This document shows positions 26,855 through 35,440 of a DNA stretch of 64,000 nt, one piece after another (positions within the stretch are counted from its first letter, which is position 1; every line of letters begins with the position of its first letter). This DNA is from Parafrankia irregularis. GTDB taxonomy: Bacteria; Actinomycetota; Actinomycetes; Frankiales; Frankiaceae. The DNA lies in contig NZ_FAOZ01000003.1 of NCBI RefSeq assembly GCF_001536285.1, positions 62,001 through 126,000 of the forward strand, in the 5' to 3' direction. A model generated the notes under the pieces. It was not told where the DNA came from. It saw nothing but the letters and a program-made list of their open reading frames with translations, and did not search any database. A program made the position numbers and the translations under genes.

Positions 26855-27055
26855 CGCATCAGTCCCGGTCGGCGATCGGACGCTGATCCGACAAGGTACC
26901 TCCGCACGGGGACGCACCCGCCTGAGGACCTACCCGAAAGTCCTATGATGTGCCGCGATGAGCCGGTGTCGTCACGCAGAACGACTGCCGCGGAGCGCGG
27001 CACGGGCGCGACCGGCGACAGGACGTATCAGCCGCGTACCGATGACAGGAGTCCC

Positions 27056-27904
27056 GTGAGCCAGGACAAGCCAGCCCGGAATCCGCTGGCGCGCGCCATC
27101 CACGAGCCACCCGCCGGGTGGAGCCCGGAGGGAATCGACACCTCCGTCCCGAGCATCGCCCGGGTCTACGACGCCATCCTCGGGGGCAAGGACAACTTCC
27201 CCGTCGACCGCGCGGTGGCCGACGAGCTGATGCGGCTGGCGCCGCGGGGCCGGCAGTCCGCCCTGTACAACCGGGCGCTGCTGGGGCGGGGTGTGCGGTT
27301 CATGGCCAGCCAGGGCATCCGTCAGTTCATCGATCTCGGCTCCGGTCTGCCGACGGCGCAGAACACCCACGAGACGGCGCAGGCCGCGGCGCCGGACGCC
27401 CGGGTGGTCTACGTCGACAACGATCCGATCGTGCTCGCGCACGGCCGGGCGCTGCTCGCCGAGAACGAGAACACCTCCGTGCTCACCGCGGACTTCCGTA
27501 GCCCGGAGCAGGTGCTCAACCACCCCGAGCTGACCGGGATCATCGACTTCGACCAGCCCGTCGCGCTGCTGCTGTTCGCCGTCGTGCACCACATCGAGGA
27601 CGCCGAGGATCCCGCCGGCATCCTCGCCACCTACCGCGAGCACCTGGCGCCGGGCAGCTACCTGTTCCTCAGCCATTTCGTGACCCATGGGGAGGAGACC
27701 GCGGAGCTGGAGAAGGTCATGCTCGCCGACCTCGGGCGGGGCCGCTTCCGGACGATCGCCGAGATCACGGCGTTCTTCGACGGGTTCGAGCTGCTGGAGC
27801 CGGGCGTCACCTACACGCCGCTGTGGCGCCCCGAGGAGCCGCTGCCCGACCCGCTCACCCTCACCGAGCGGCTGGTCGCCGGCGGCCTCGCCCGCAAGCC
27901 GTGA
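27056..27904 (+). CDS. SAM-dependent methyltransferase, PF04672 type (copy 1)
   Basis: A 282-residue protein of the actinobacterial S-adenosyl methyltransferase family PF04672. Diagnostic segments are ARVYDAILGGKDNFPVDRA near residues 35-53, QFIDLGSGLPTAQNTHE as the SAM site, and VVYVDNDPIVLAHGRALL. The C-terminal domain ends with the helix after ITAFFDGFELLEPG. This family is greatly expanded in Frankia and Streptomyces; targets are unknown. The GTG start at 27056 follows ACAGGAG. A second, divergent member lies at 58360-59184. Confidence 0.88.
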   Translation: MSQDKPARNPLARAIHEPPAGWSPEGIDTSVPSIARVYDAILGGKDNFPVDRAVADELMRLAPRGRQSALYNRALLGRGVRFMASQGIRQFIDLGSGLPTAQNTHETAQAAAPDARVVYVDNDPIVLAHGRALLAENENTSVLTADFRSPEQVLNHPELTGIIDFDQPVALLLFAVVHHIEDAEDPAGILATYREHLAPGSYLFLSHFVTHGEETAELEKVMLADLGRGRFRTIAEITAFFDGFELLEPGVTYTPLWRPEEPLPDPLTLTERLVAGGLARKP

Positions 27905-27910
27905 CCCGGC

Positions 27911-27952
27911 GGGCCGGTGCCGCCGTCGCCCACGGCGAGGCGGCACCGGCCC
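27911..27952. terminator. Bidirectional hairpin between convergent genes
   Basis: Arms 27911-27924 (gggccggtgccgcc) and 27939-27952 are exact reverse complements, and an inner 5-bp stem closes the loop after a one-base bulge. It sits seven bases past the methyltransferase stop and about 45 bases past the FabG-like stop on the other strand, so it could terminate both. Confidence 0.75.
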
Positions 27953-27995
27953 GGGCCCGACCCGGCCCGTGGCCCGGCCTGACCTGGATCGCCGC

Positions 27996-28757
27996 TCAGG
28001 TCTTCGGCCCACCGGCGACGTAGATCACCTGGCCGGTGACGAACCCGGCACCCTCACCGACGAAGAACGACACGGTGTTGGCGATGTCGTCGGGCTCGCC
28101 GACCCGACCCACCGGGATGTCCTTGGCCCGTGCGGCCGCGTACTCGTCCCACGTGCGCCCCAGCCGCTCCGCGGTCGCCCGGGTCATCTCCGTCGCGATC
28201 AGGCCCGGCGCCACCGCGTTGACGGTGATGCCGAACTTGCCGAGCTCGATCGCCACGGTCTTGGTGAAGCCCTGCAGGCCGGCCTTCGCGGTCGAGTAGT
28301 TGGCCTGCCCGCGGTTGCCGACCGCGGACGTGCTCGACAGGTTGACGACCCGCCCCCAGCCGGCGTCGACCATGTACTTCTGGACCGCGCGGGTCATCAG
28401 GAAGGTGCCGCGCAGGTGCACGCCCATGACGGCGTCCCAGTCGCTCTCCGTCATCTTGAACAGCAGGTTGTCGCGGGTGATGCCGGCGTTGTTCACCAGG
28501 ACCGTGGGGGCGCCCAGCTCGGCCACGACCCGCTCCACCGCGGCGGCGACCTGCTCGGCGTCGCTCACGTTCGCCCCGACGGCGATGGCCTTCCCGCCGG
28601 CCGCGACGATCGCCTCCACGGTCTCCTTGGCGGCGGCCTCCTCCAGGTCGAGCACGGCGACGGCCAGGCCGTCGGCCGCGAGCCGCCGGGCCGTCGCGGC
28701 ACCGAGCCCCCGCGCGGCACCCGTGACGATCGCGACGCGTTCCTTGACAGCGGACAT
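27996..28757 (-). CDS. Short-chain dehydrogenase, FabG-like
   Basis: A 253-residue NAD(P)-dependent short-chain dehydrogenase. The cofactor motif is TGAARGLG near the N-terminus, NNAG follows at about residue 90, the active site is Ser (NLSSTSAV) with YSTAK (Tyr and Lys), and the C-terminus is GFVTGQVIYVAGG. It is annotated in many genomes as 3-oxoacyl-ACP reductase but members reduce or oxidise many 3-hydroxyacyl-CoA or alcohol substrates. The ATG at 28757 follows GGGAGGA at ideal spacing. In this context a 3-hydroxyacyl-CoA dehydrogenase role is plausible. Confidence 0.92.
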   Translation of the reverse strand: MSAVKERVAIVTGAARGLGAATARRLAADGLAVAVLDLEEAAAKETVEAIVAAGGKAIAVGANVSDAEQVAAAVERVVAELGAPTVLVNNAGITRDNLLFKMTESDWDAVMGVHLRGTFLMTRAVQKYMVDAGWGRVVNLSSTSAVGNRGQANYSTAKAGLQGFTKTVAIELGKFGITVNAVAPGLIATEMTRATAERLGRTWDEYAAARAKDIPVGRVGEPDDIANTVSFFVGEGAGFVTGQVIYVAGGPKT

Positions 28758-28976
28758 GCTGAAGTCCTCCCACTATGCGGGTGATGGCCCGAGTGCCCGC
28801 AGGCGGCCCTCGGGGGCAGATCAGGTCGTTGGTACCGAAGTCTGTCAGGCGGCACCGGCAGACGCATCGCGTCCCGAGCCCACCGGCCAGCGCCGGTGGG
28901 TGCCACGGCGGGCGGCACGGCATGGCCGGCCCGGTTCGCGCCGGCTGCCCGGTGGGCGGACACTTGCTAGCCGGTC

Positions 28977-29008
28977 GGCCGGCCAGCTGACTGACCGGCT
29001 GGCCGGCC
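28977..29008. repeat. Inverted repeat in the gap before rtcB
   Basis: ggccggccag at 28977-28986 and its exact complement at 28999-29008 flank a 12-base loop. It lies between the divergent FabG-like and RtcB genes, upstream of both. It could be an operator or a stem in the RtcB leader; a terminator is unlikely because no gene ends here. Confidence 0.5.
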
Positions 29009-29163
29009 GGGACGCAGAAGCACGAGGAGCGCACGCAAAATCATTCGCCAACAGCCGCGGCACCAGCGATCGTGGAGCGCGACGCGAGGCGGTCCCACCG
29101 AGAGACCATCGGCCCGCGAGAGACACGCGAGAGACCCACACAAGAGACAAAGGAGTGATCCCC

Positions 29164-30387
29164 GTGCCCCCGGTTGACGAGCTGGCGGGAGCAGCGGCCC
29201 CGATCTGGATGTGGACCCATCCGCACGAGGTGGAGAGCGCCGCCCTCGACCAGCTCCGCACGATCGCCGACCTGCCCTACGTCCACCACCACGTCGCCGT
29301 CATGCCGGACGTCCACCTGGGCAAGGGCGCCACGGTGGGTTCGGTCATCGCGCTGCGCGACGCCGTCTCCCCCGCCGCCGTCGGCGTCGACATCGGCTGC
29401 GGGATGGCCGCGCTGCGGACCAACCTGACCGCTGCCGACCTGCCGGACGACCTCGGCCCGGTGCGGGCCGCGGTCGAGCGGGCCATTCCCGTCGGGCACC
29501 GCGGGCACGCCGAGATCTCCCGGCGGGTCCGCGGTTACGGCGAGCTGTGGACGGCGTTCGGTGATCTGCACCCGAAGGTGTCCGGGCGCAGCGGGGCCAT
29601 CGACCGGGTGATGTCCCAGCTGGGGAGCCTCGGCTCGGGCAACCACTTCGTCGAGCTGTGCCTGGACTCGACGGACGCGGTATGGCTGATGCTGCACTCG
29701 GGGTCGCGCAACGTGGGCAAGACGCTGGCGGAGCTGCACATCGCGGCGGCCAAGAAGCTGCCGCACAACACCGGGCTGCCAGACCGGGACCTGGCGGTCT
29801 TCCTCGCCGGCAGCCCCGAGATGGCCGCCTACCGGCACGATCTCACCTGGGCCCAGACCTACGCCCGCCACAACCGGGAGACCATGCTGGCGCTCTATGT
29901 CGACGCGCTGCGCACCCACCTTCCGCAGCTGCGGGTGCCGACACCGCCGACCGACGGCCCGCACGCGGGCGACGCCGCCTTCGCCGCCGTCAACTGCCAC
30001 CACAACTACGTCTCCGAGGAGCACCACTACGGCGCCGACGTCCTGGTCACCCGCAAGGGGGCCATCTCGGCGCGGGCCGGTGAGTACGGCATCGTGCCGG
30101 GCTCCATGGGCACCCGCTCCTACATCGTGCGCGGCCTGGGCAATCCCGAGTCCTTCCACTCCGCCTCGCACGGCGCGGGCCGGCGGATGAGCCGTACCCG
30201 CGCCCGCAAGGAGTTCACCACCGAGGACCTCGTCACCCAGACCGCCGGCGTCGAATGCCGCAAGGACCCCGGCGTGCTCGACGAGATCCCCGCCGCGTAC
30301 AAGGACATCGACGCCGTCATCGCCTACCAGCGTGATCTCGTCGATGTCGCCGCGGAGCTGCACGCCGTGATGTGCGTGAAGGGTTAG
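29164..30387 (+). CDS. rtcB: RNA-splicing ligase RtcB
   Basis: A 407-residue RtcB ligase, which joins 2',3'-cyclic phosphate or 3'-phosphate ends of RNA to 5'-OH ends using GTP and Mn2+. All core motifs are present: MPDVHLGKGATVGSV, VGVDIGCGMAAL, GSGNHFVEL, LHSGSRNVG and the guanylylated His in SASHGAGRRMSR. The length is typical. The GTG start at 29164 lies eight bases after AAAGGAG; a GTG at 29155 is too close to that site. No RtcA cyclase, archease or RtcR regulator is adjacent. The leader has GAGAGAC at 29100, 29118 and 29129. Likely role: RNA repair. Confidence 0.95.
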   Translation: MPPVDELAGAAAPIWMWTHPHEVESAALDQLRTIADLPYVHHHVAVMPDVHLGKGATVGSVIALRDAVSPAAVGVDIGCGMAALRTNLTAADLPDDLGPVRAAVERAIPVGHRGHAEISRRVRGYGELWTAFGDLHPKVSGRSGAIDRVMSQLGSLGSGNHFVELCLDSTDAVWLMLHSGSRNVGKTLAELHIAAAKKLPHNTGLPDRDLAVFLAGSPEMAAYRHDLTWAQTYARHNRETMLALYVDALRTHLPQLRVPTPPTDGPHAGDAAFAAVNCHHNYVSEEHHYGADVLVTRKGAISARAGEYGIVPGSMGTRSYIVRGLGNPESFHSASHGAGRRMSRTRARKEFTTEDLVTQTAGVECRKDPGVLDEIPAAYKDIDAVIAYQRDLVDVAAELHAVMCVKG

Positions 30388-30527
30388 CGGCACGGCGGCG
30401 GGGTGCCCGAACCCGACGGCGGGATGATCCCCGGGAACCAGGCTCCTCATGATGTCCGTCGCGGCACCGGCTCATAGTCTCCGCGTCTGCGCCACGAACG
30501 GGCGCCGACCGGAGGAGGCCGTGACCA

Positions 30528-32099
30528 GTGCCGCATCGGAGGAGATCTGGACGTCATGGTGGAAACCGGGCGCTGACGGCCACGCCCGCCCTCGGTCTGG
30601 TGCTGGCACTCATCCTGGCGTTGCTCTCCGCCTGCTCAGGTGACGGCGAGGGCACTTCGGGAAGCGCCGCCCCGGCCGACGCGGGCACAGCCGGCGCCGG
30701 CCCGTCCGCCGGGTCCGGCAGGTCGGCACGCCCGGCCGGCCCGGCGGCCGACCTCGCCACGGAACTGTCCGGTGGCAACGGTCCCTTCACCGCCGCGGGC
30801 ACACCGGCGGATCTGGGCAGCGCCGGGTACACCCAGCGGGAGGTGGCCGCCACCGGCACCGCGTCGTCCTACCGGGCGGTGGGCGCGCTGGGGGCCGACG
30901 GCCGCTGGACGTTCGCCCCCGACACCAGCGCGCCCTACCGGACCAGGGTCCTGGTCCGCCGTCCCACGGCGGCCGAGCGGTTCAGCGGCACGGTCATCGT
31001 CGAATGGCTGAACGTGAGCGTCGGTCTGGACAGCGACGCGGAGTGGACCACGTTGCACGAGGAGATCACCCGGCGCGGCGATGTGTGGGTCGGGGTGTCC
31101 GCCCAGCGGATCGGGGTCCAGGGCGGGCCGGTGCTCGTTCCGGTCACCGGGGCGGCCGGGCTCGCCGGGAAGGGCCTCACCACGATCGACCCGGCCCGCT
31201 ACAGCACGCTGAACCATCCTGGTGACGGCTTCTCCTACGACATCCTGACCCAGGTCGCCCGCGCGGTGCGGAGCGGCGCGGGCCTGGACGGGCTGCGGCC
31301 GCAGCGCCTCATCGCGGCCGGCGAGTCGCAGTCCGCGTACGCCCTGGTGACCTATCACAACGGTGTGCAGCCCCTGACCCGCGCGTTCGACGGCTTCCTC
31401 GTCCACAGCCGGGGCGCGACCGGGCTCGGGCTGGTCGGGCCCGGCGAGAACGCCGACCTGGTCAGCGTGCTCAACGACACGCCGACGATCTTCCGGACCG
31501 ATCTGGACGCGCCGGTGCTGGACGTCCAGACCGAAAGCGACCTCACCGGGGTGCTGAACTCCGCCCGCGCCCGGCAGCCGGACAACCCACACCTGCGGCT
31601 GTGGGAGGTGGCGGGCACCGCTCACGCCGACACGCGTCTGCTCGGCCCCGCGGCGGCCGTCCTCGACTGCGGCGTGCCGATCAACAACGGTCCGTTGCAC
31701 TTCGTGGCCAAGGCGGCACTGCGGGCGCTGACGGTCTGGCTCACGACCGGCGCGCAGCCACCGGTGGCACCCCGCATCGAGGTCGCCGCCGGCAGCGAGC
31801 CTCACATCACCCGGGACGCCGACGGCATCGCCGTCGGCGGAATTCGCACACCACCGGTCGACGTGCCCGTCTCGGCCCTCTCCGGTGCCGGCGGCCCGAA
31901 CACGTCGACGATCTGCGCGCTGGCCGGTTCATCCCGTCCTTTCACCTCCTCCCGGTTGGGCGAACTTTATTCGTCGGCAGCCGACTACCGTCACCGCTAC
32001 GACGAGTCGGCCAAATCTGCGGTCAACTCCGGATTCATACTGACCGCAGATCTCGAATCACTACGTAAAGCCACCGACACGACCGTGATCCCCTCCTGA
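30528..32099 (+). CDS. Lipoprotein with alpha/beta hydrolase domain
   Basis: A 523-residue protein. The signal peptide (LGLVLALILALLSAC) carries a lipobox LSAC with Cys36 and is followed by a Gly/Ala/Ser/Pro linker, so it should be anchored outside the membrane. The domain at ~90-510 resembles the alpha/beta hydrolase domain family PF20091. Its elbow is AAGESQSA, a G-x-S-x-S variant in which the first Ser is the likely nucleophile, and its His may lie in GTAHADTR. The GTG start at 30528 follows GGAGGAGG. The substrate is unknown. The last part (residues ~470-523) has weaker GC bias. Confidence 0.8.
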   Translation: MPHRRRSGRHGGNRALTATPALGLVLALILALLSACSGDGEGTSGSAAPADAGTAGAGPSAGSGRSARPAGPAADLATELSGGNGPFTAAGTPADLGSAGYTQREVAATGTASSYRAVGALGADGRWTFAPDTSAPYRTRVLVRRPTAAERFSGTVIVEWLNVSVGLDSDAEWTTLHEEITRRGDVWVGVSAQRIGVQGGPVLVPVTGAAGLAGKGLTTIDPARYSTLNHPGDGFSYDILTQVARAVRSGAGLDGLRPQRLIAAGESQSAYALVTYHNGVQPLTRAFDGFLVHSRGATGLGLVGPGENADLVSVLNDTPTIFRTDLDAPVLDVQTESDLTGVLNSARARQPDNPHLRLWEVAGTAHADTRLLGPAAAVLDCGVPINNGPLHFVAKAALRALTVWLTTGAQPPVAPRIEVAAGSEPHITRDADGIAVGGIRTPPVDVPVSALSGAGGPNTSTICALAGSSRPFTSSRLGELYSSAADYRHRYDESAKSAVNSGFILTADLESLRKATDTTVIPS

Positions 32100-33252
32100 T
32101 CGAGGATCCTCCGAAATCACCAATCACGTTCTCAACCGCATTATTTGCAGCCAGCGGAAACCGTTCGGTCAGGGTCGCGACGGGGAGAGAATCCACGGCC
32201 TGGTCGCCAGCCGGCGACCGCGCCCCGGTCGACGCCGAACGCCACGTCGACGCCGCCCGCCACCGCGTCCTTCCCCGTCCGCGCCACAACGCACACGGCC
32301 CGGCGCGGCGCACGCGGCCTGGGACGCCGGGGGACGCCCCCGCGGCCAGCCACCCGCGACATCGACCACACGGGCGACCACACGGCCGCGCGCCGAGTGC
32401 CGGCACCCCGTCAACTCAATGACTTCTCGGGCTTCCCGGCCGGTCCGCACCGGTGCGGACCGGCCGGCCGCGGCCGCCTCGGGCCTCGGTCTGGCGCCCG
32501 ACACGGATCACTGCCACGACCCCGGCGGCGAACCCCCAGCCGACCTCCGCACACGGCCACCGCGCCAGCACCAACCGGCGGATGCGGGCCTCGGCGGAAC
32601 CGAAGCCGGTGCCGTGGCATCACCTGTCTGTCGACCCCGACAGGCTCAACATCGACGGCTATCCGGATGATCCGTCACCGGTTTTCCCGTCCGACGCACG
32701 TGGATCCGTCCACTATTTGGTGACCGCCGTCACTGCCAGGAAGGCCGGACCTGCGCTCACCCGGGACGTCGGGGTCGGCCACCCGCCGACAAAACAGTGG
32801 CCTCGACCACATCCGCCCACATTCCGGGTGCTACCGCGAGTCCACCGCGGCCCGCTCCGAGGCCGGGCCCGGCCCGGGGGTCGAACCCGCCTCCAGAATC
32901 CATCGCAGCGCCATTAACAATGCCCAGAAAATCTTTAGAACGCCATTTCCGAAATTTCGATATCACACTCCTTCGGATGGAAATACGATGTCCGAAATGT
33001 CGCCAAACGGGCCCGCGACCTCCATGATCATCTATCTCGTGGCAGCTCCGAAACTTTGGGCGAGCGCCCGATCCAAGGACCGACAGACAGCTCTGCCGGC
33101 GACCGTCAACCTCCCCGAGGAATGTTGGCAACGGCGCCGTCTACGGCTATAACGGTGCCCACGCCATATCGCCGTATTCGCCCTCAGTGAGGAACTCGGG
33201 TCAGTTCGGTCGTTGTCCGCGCGACCTTCAGACGATCAAGGAAGCGAGCTGC
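32100..33252. other. Long gene-free stretch before the peptide importer operon
   Basis: About 1.15 kb without a gene I can support. GC content fluctuates: 32100-32170 and especially 32905-33050 are AT-richer (aaaatctttagaacgcc), unlike the surrounding sequence. Open frames on both strands give Arg/Pro-rich translations without motifs. It may be a scar of lost genes. The final ~60 bases hold the ribosome site AAGGAAG of the first permease gene. Confidence 0.5.
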
Positions 33253-34206
33253 ATGCTGCTCACCGCTGCGCGCCGTATTGGCCGCGCCCTGCTCGTGGTC
33301 TTACTCGTGACCATGGGGGCCGTGGCACTTCTCAGCCTGGCTCCGGGGTCGGCGGCCTCAGTCATCCTGGGCGAGAACGCGACGCCCGAAGCGATCGACG
33401 CCCTGAACGCCGAGCTCGGGCTCGACCGGCCCCTGTGGTCACAGTACGTGCACTGGATCGGCGACGCCGTCACCGGTGATCTCGGCACCTCGCCGATCAC
33501 ACATCAGCCGGTGCTGGACGCGATCATCGAACGTCTTCCGGTCACGCTGGAGCTCGCCGCGCTGGGCCTGCTCGTCGCGCTGCTGGTCGCCGTGCCCCTG
33601 GCGGTGGCCTCCGCGGCCTGGCCGGGCTCCCTGCTCGACCGGGCGATCACCGCCCTGTCCTCGGTCTTCCTCTCCGTCCCCGCGTTCATCGCCGGGCCGG
33701 TGCTGGTCTACGTGTTCGCACTGCAGGCCGGCTGGTTCCCCGTGACGGGCTGGACCCGCATCAGCGAGGACCCCGGCGAGAACCTGCGCGGCGTCATCCT
33801 GCCCGTCATCGCCATCGCGCTCACCGAGATCGCCTCGTTCCACCGGCTGCTGCGCACCGACCTGGTCGGAACGCTGCGCGAGGACTTCATCGGCGCGGCC
33901 CGGGCCAAGGGCATGAGCCCCGGCTACGTGATGGCCCGCCACGCCCTGCGCCCCTCGTCGTTCTCCCTGGTGACGCTGGTCGGCATCAACCTCGGGCGCC
34001 TCATCGGCGGCACGGTGATCGTCGAGTCCTTCTTCTCCCTGCCCGGGCTCGGGCAGCTCGTCATCTACTCGATCACCGCCCGCGACATCATCACCGTCCA
34101 GGGCGTCGTCGTGTTCATCGCCGTGGTCTACGTGGCCATCAACATGCTCGTGGATCTCAGCTACGGCTGGCTGGACCCGCGCGTCAGGAAGGCGGCCACC
34201 GCGTGA
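33253..34206 (+). CDS. Peptide/nickel ABC transporter permease (DppB type)
   Basis: A 317-residue permease of the oligopeptide/nickel (PepT) family. It has the N-terminal helix, the conserved ELGLDRPLWSQYVHWIGDAV segment, six helices in total and the ATPase-docking loop DFIGAARAKGMSPGYVMARH. The C-terminus is SYGWLDPRVRK, a family hallmark. The start is ATG 33253, behind AAGGAAG; the frame is open for 22 codons upstream. Its stop overlaps the next permease start (GTGA), indicating coupled translation. It opens a five-gene import operon. Confidence 0.92.
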   Translation: MLLTAARRIGRALLVVLLVTMGAVALLSLAPGSAASVILGENATPEAIDALNAELGLDRPLWSQYVHWIGDAVTGDLGTSPITHQPVLDAIIERLPVTLELAALGLLVALLVAVPLAVASAAWPGSLLDRAITALSSVFLSVPAFIAGPVLVYVFALQAGWFPVTGWTRISEDPGENLRGVILPVIAIALTEIASFHRLLRTDLVGTLREDFIGAARAKGMSPGYVMARHALRPSSFSLVTLVGINLGRLIGGTVIVESFFSLPGLGQLVIYSITARDIITVQGVVVFIAVVYVAINMLVDLSYGWLDPRVRKAATA

Positions 34207-35210
34207 CCAGCCCCGATGTCGTGGCGAACACCACCACCGGATCCAGGACCGCCCCGGCCGGCACCACAGCCGACGGCACCACACCTGACGGCACCTCGCC
34301 CAACAACACCCCGCCCAACAACACCCCGCCCGACAACACCCCACCGCCGGCCACGGCTGCGCCCGGCGCGCTTCCCGACGTGCCCGCGGTGCACGAGCGA
34401 CGCTCGATCCTGGTCGCGCTGTCCTTCGGCTGGCTGATCGCGATGATCCTGCTGGCCGCCATCGCGGACCTGCTGCCGCTGACGTCCTACTCGGTGCCGA
34501 TCGGCCGGCCGCGCCAGCCACCGAGCTTCGAGTCGTTCGACATGCTTCTGGGCACCGACCAGCAGGGCCGATCCATCCTCTCCCGCTGCATCTACGGCGC
34601 CCGGGTGTCCCTGCTCGTCGGCACCGCCGCCGGCCTCATCGGCGCGGCCATCGGCACCTTCTTCGGGATGCTCGCCGGCTACCTCGGCGGGCGTACCAAG
34701 GCCGTCATCGGCCTGATCACCGACGCCATGCTGGCCTTCCCGCCGCTGATCCTGCTGCTGGCCCTGTCCTCGATCCTCACCCCCAGCGTGCGGACCCTGC
34801 TGGTCGGCCTGACACTGCTGATCATTCCGACCTTCGTGCGCCTCGCGCTGGCCAACACCATCGCCTGGTCGTCGCGCGAGTTCGTCACGGCCGCCCGGAA
34901 CATGGGCGCCGGCCACGGCCGGATCCTGGTCAAGGAGATCCTGCCCAACCTGCTCCCCCCGCTGGGGGCGTTCCTGCCCGTCGTGATGGCGGCCCTGATC
35001 GTCGCCGAAGGCTCGCTGAGCTTCCTGGGCGTGGGCATCCCACCACCGCAGCCGAGCTGGGGCGGCATGATCGCCGACGGCAAGGACGCCATCGAGAACG
35101 CCCCGCACATGGTCTTCGTGCCGGCCGCCGCCATTTTCCTCACCGTGTTCGCCCTCAACCAGGCGGGCGACCATCTACGCCACCGATTCGACCGCACTCT
35201 GCGCGACTAG
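34203..35210 (+). CDS. Peptide/nickel ABC transporter permease (DppC type)
   Basis: A 335-residue partner permease. Family segments are LLGTDQQGRSILSRCIYGAR, the docking loop REFVTAARNMGAGHGRILVK and GIPPPQPSWGGMI. The first ~65 residues are an unusual Thr/Asn/Pro extension with three copies of PNNTP or PDNTP, encoded by a 15-bp repeat at 34299-34343. The GTG start overlaps the previous stop by four bases. The stop TAG (35208-35210) sits inside the first unit of a 16-bp tandem array whose other copies read CAG at that place, so the present C-terminus depends on one base of a repeat. Confidence 0.9.
   Translation: MTSPDVVANTTTGSRTAPAGTTADGTTPDGTSPNNTPPNNTPPDNTPPPATAAPGALPDVPAVHERRSILVALSFGWLIAMILLAAIADLLPLTSYSVPIGRPRQPPSFESFDMLLGTDQQGRSILSRCIYGARVSLLVGTAAGLIGAAIGTFFGMLAGYLGGRTKAVIGLITDAMLAFPPLILLLALSSILTPSVRTLLVGLTLLIIPTFVRLALANTIAWSSREFVTAARNMGAGHGRILVKEILPNLLPPLGAFLPVVMAALIVAEGSLSFLGVGIPPPQPSWGGMIADGKDAIENAPHMVFVPAAAIFLTVFALNQAGDHLRHRFDRTLRD
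34299..34343 (+). repeat. 15-bp in-frame tandem repeat, three copies
   Basis: Three copies of cccaacaacaccccg (third copy with two changes) encode PNNTP, PNNTP, PDNTP in the N-terminal extension of the DppC-type permease. The 15-bp period preserves the reading frame. Confidence 0.85.
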
Positions 35211-35258
35211 CACCGGGCGCGACCAGCACCGGGCGCGACCAGCACCGGGCGCGACCAG
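35201..35258 (+). repeat. 16-bp tandem array across a stop codon, 3.6 copies
   Basis: Unit gcgcgaccagcaccgg repeats from 35201 to 35258. The first copy has T at the place where later copies have C (gcgcgactag versus gcgcgaccag), and that T makes the TAG stop of the DppC-type gene. The 16-bp period would shift frame in every copy if translated. Confidence 0.9.
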
Positions 35259-35440
35259 CCACCTCTTTGACCGCAGGATGCGCGGCCGCCGCCGCAGCCG
35301 GACCCGGCCCGTGGGCGCGGTGTCGGCCGCGGTGCCTGCCACACGTGCGGTTCACCGGGATGTCCGCCACCTCGGGCGACGGTCGGGACGCCGTGGCCCG
35401 CCCGGACATCGACGTGCTCCACCACAGCGAAAGGCAGCAA

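Noticed and set aside
33439-34521. A long minus-strand frame opposite the DppB/DppC permeases
   Set aside because: Low-complexity translation, no motif, fully overlapped by coupled permease genes.
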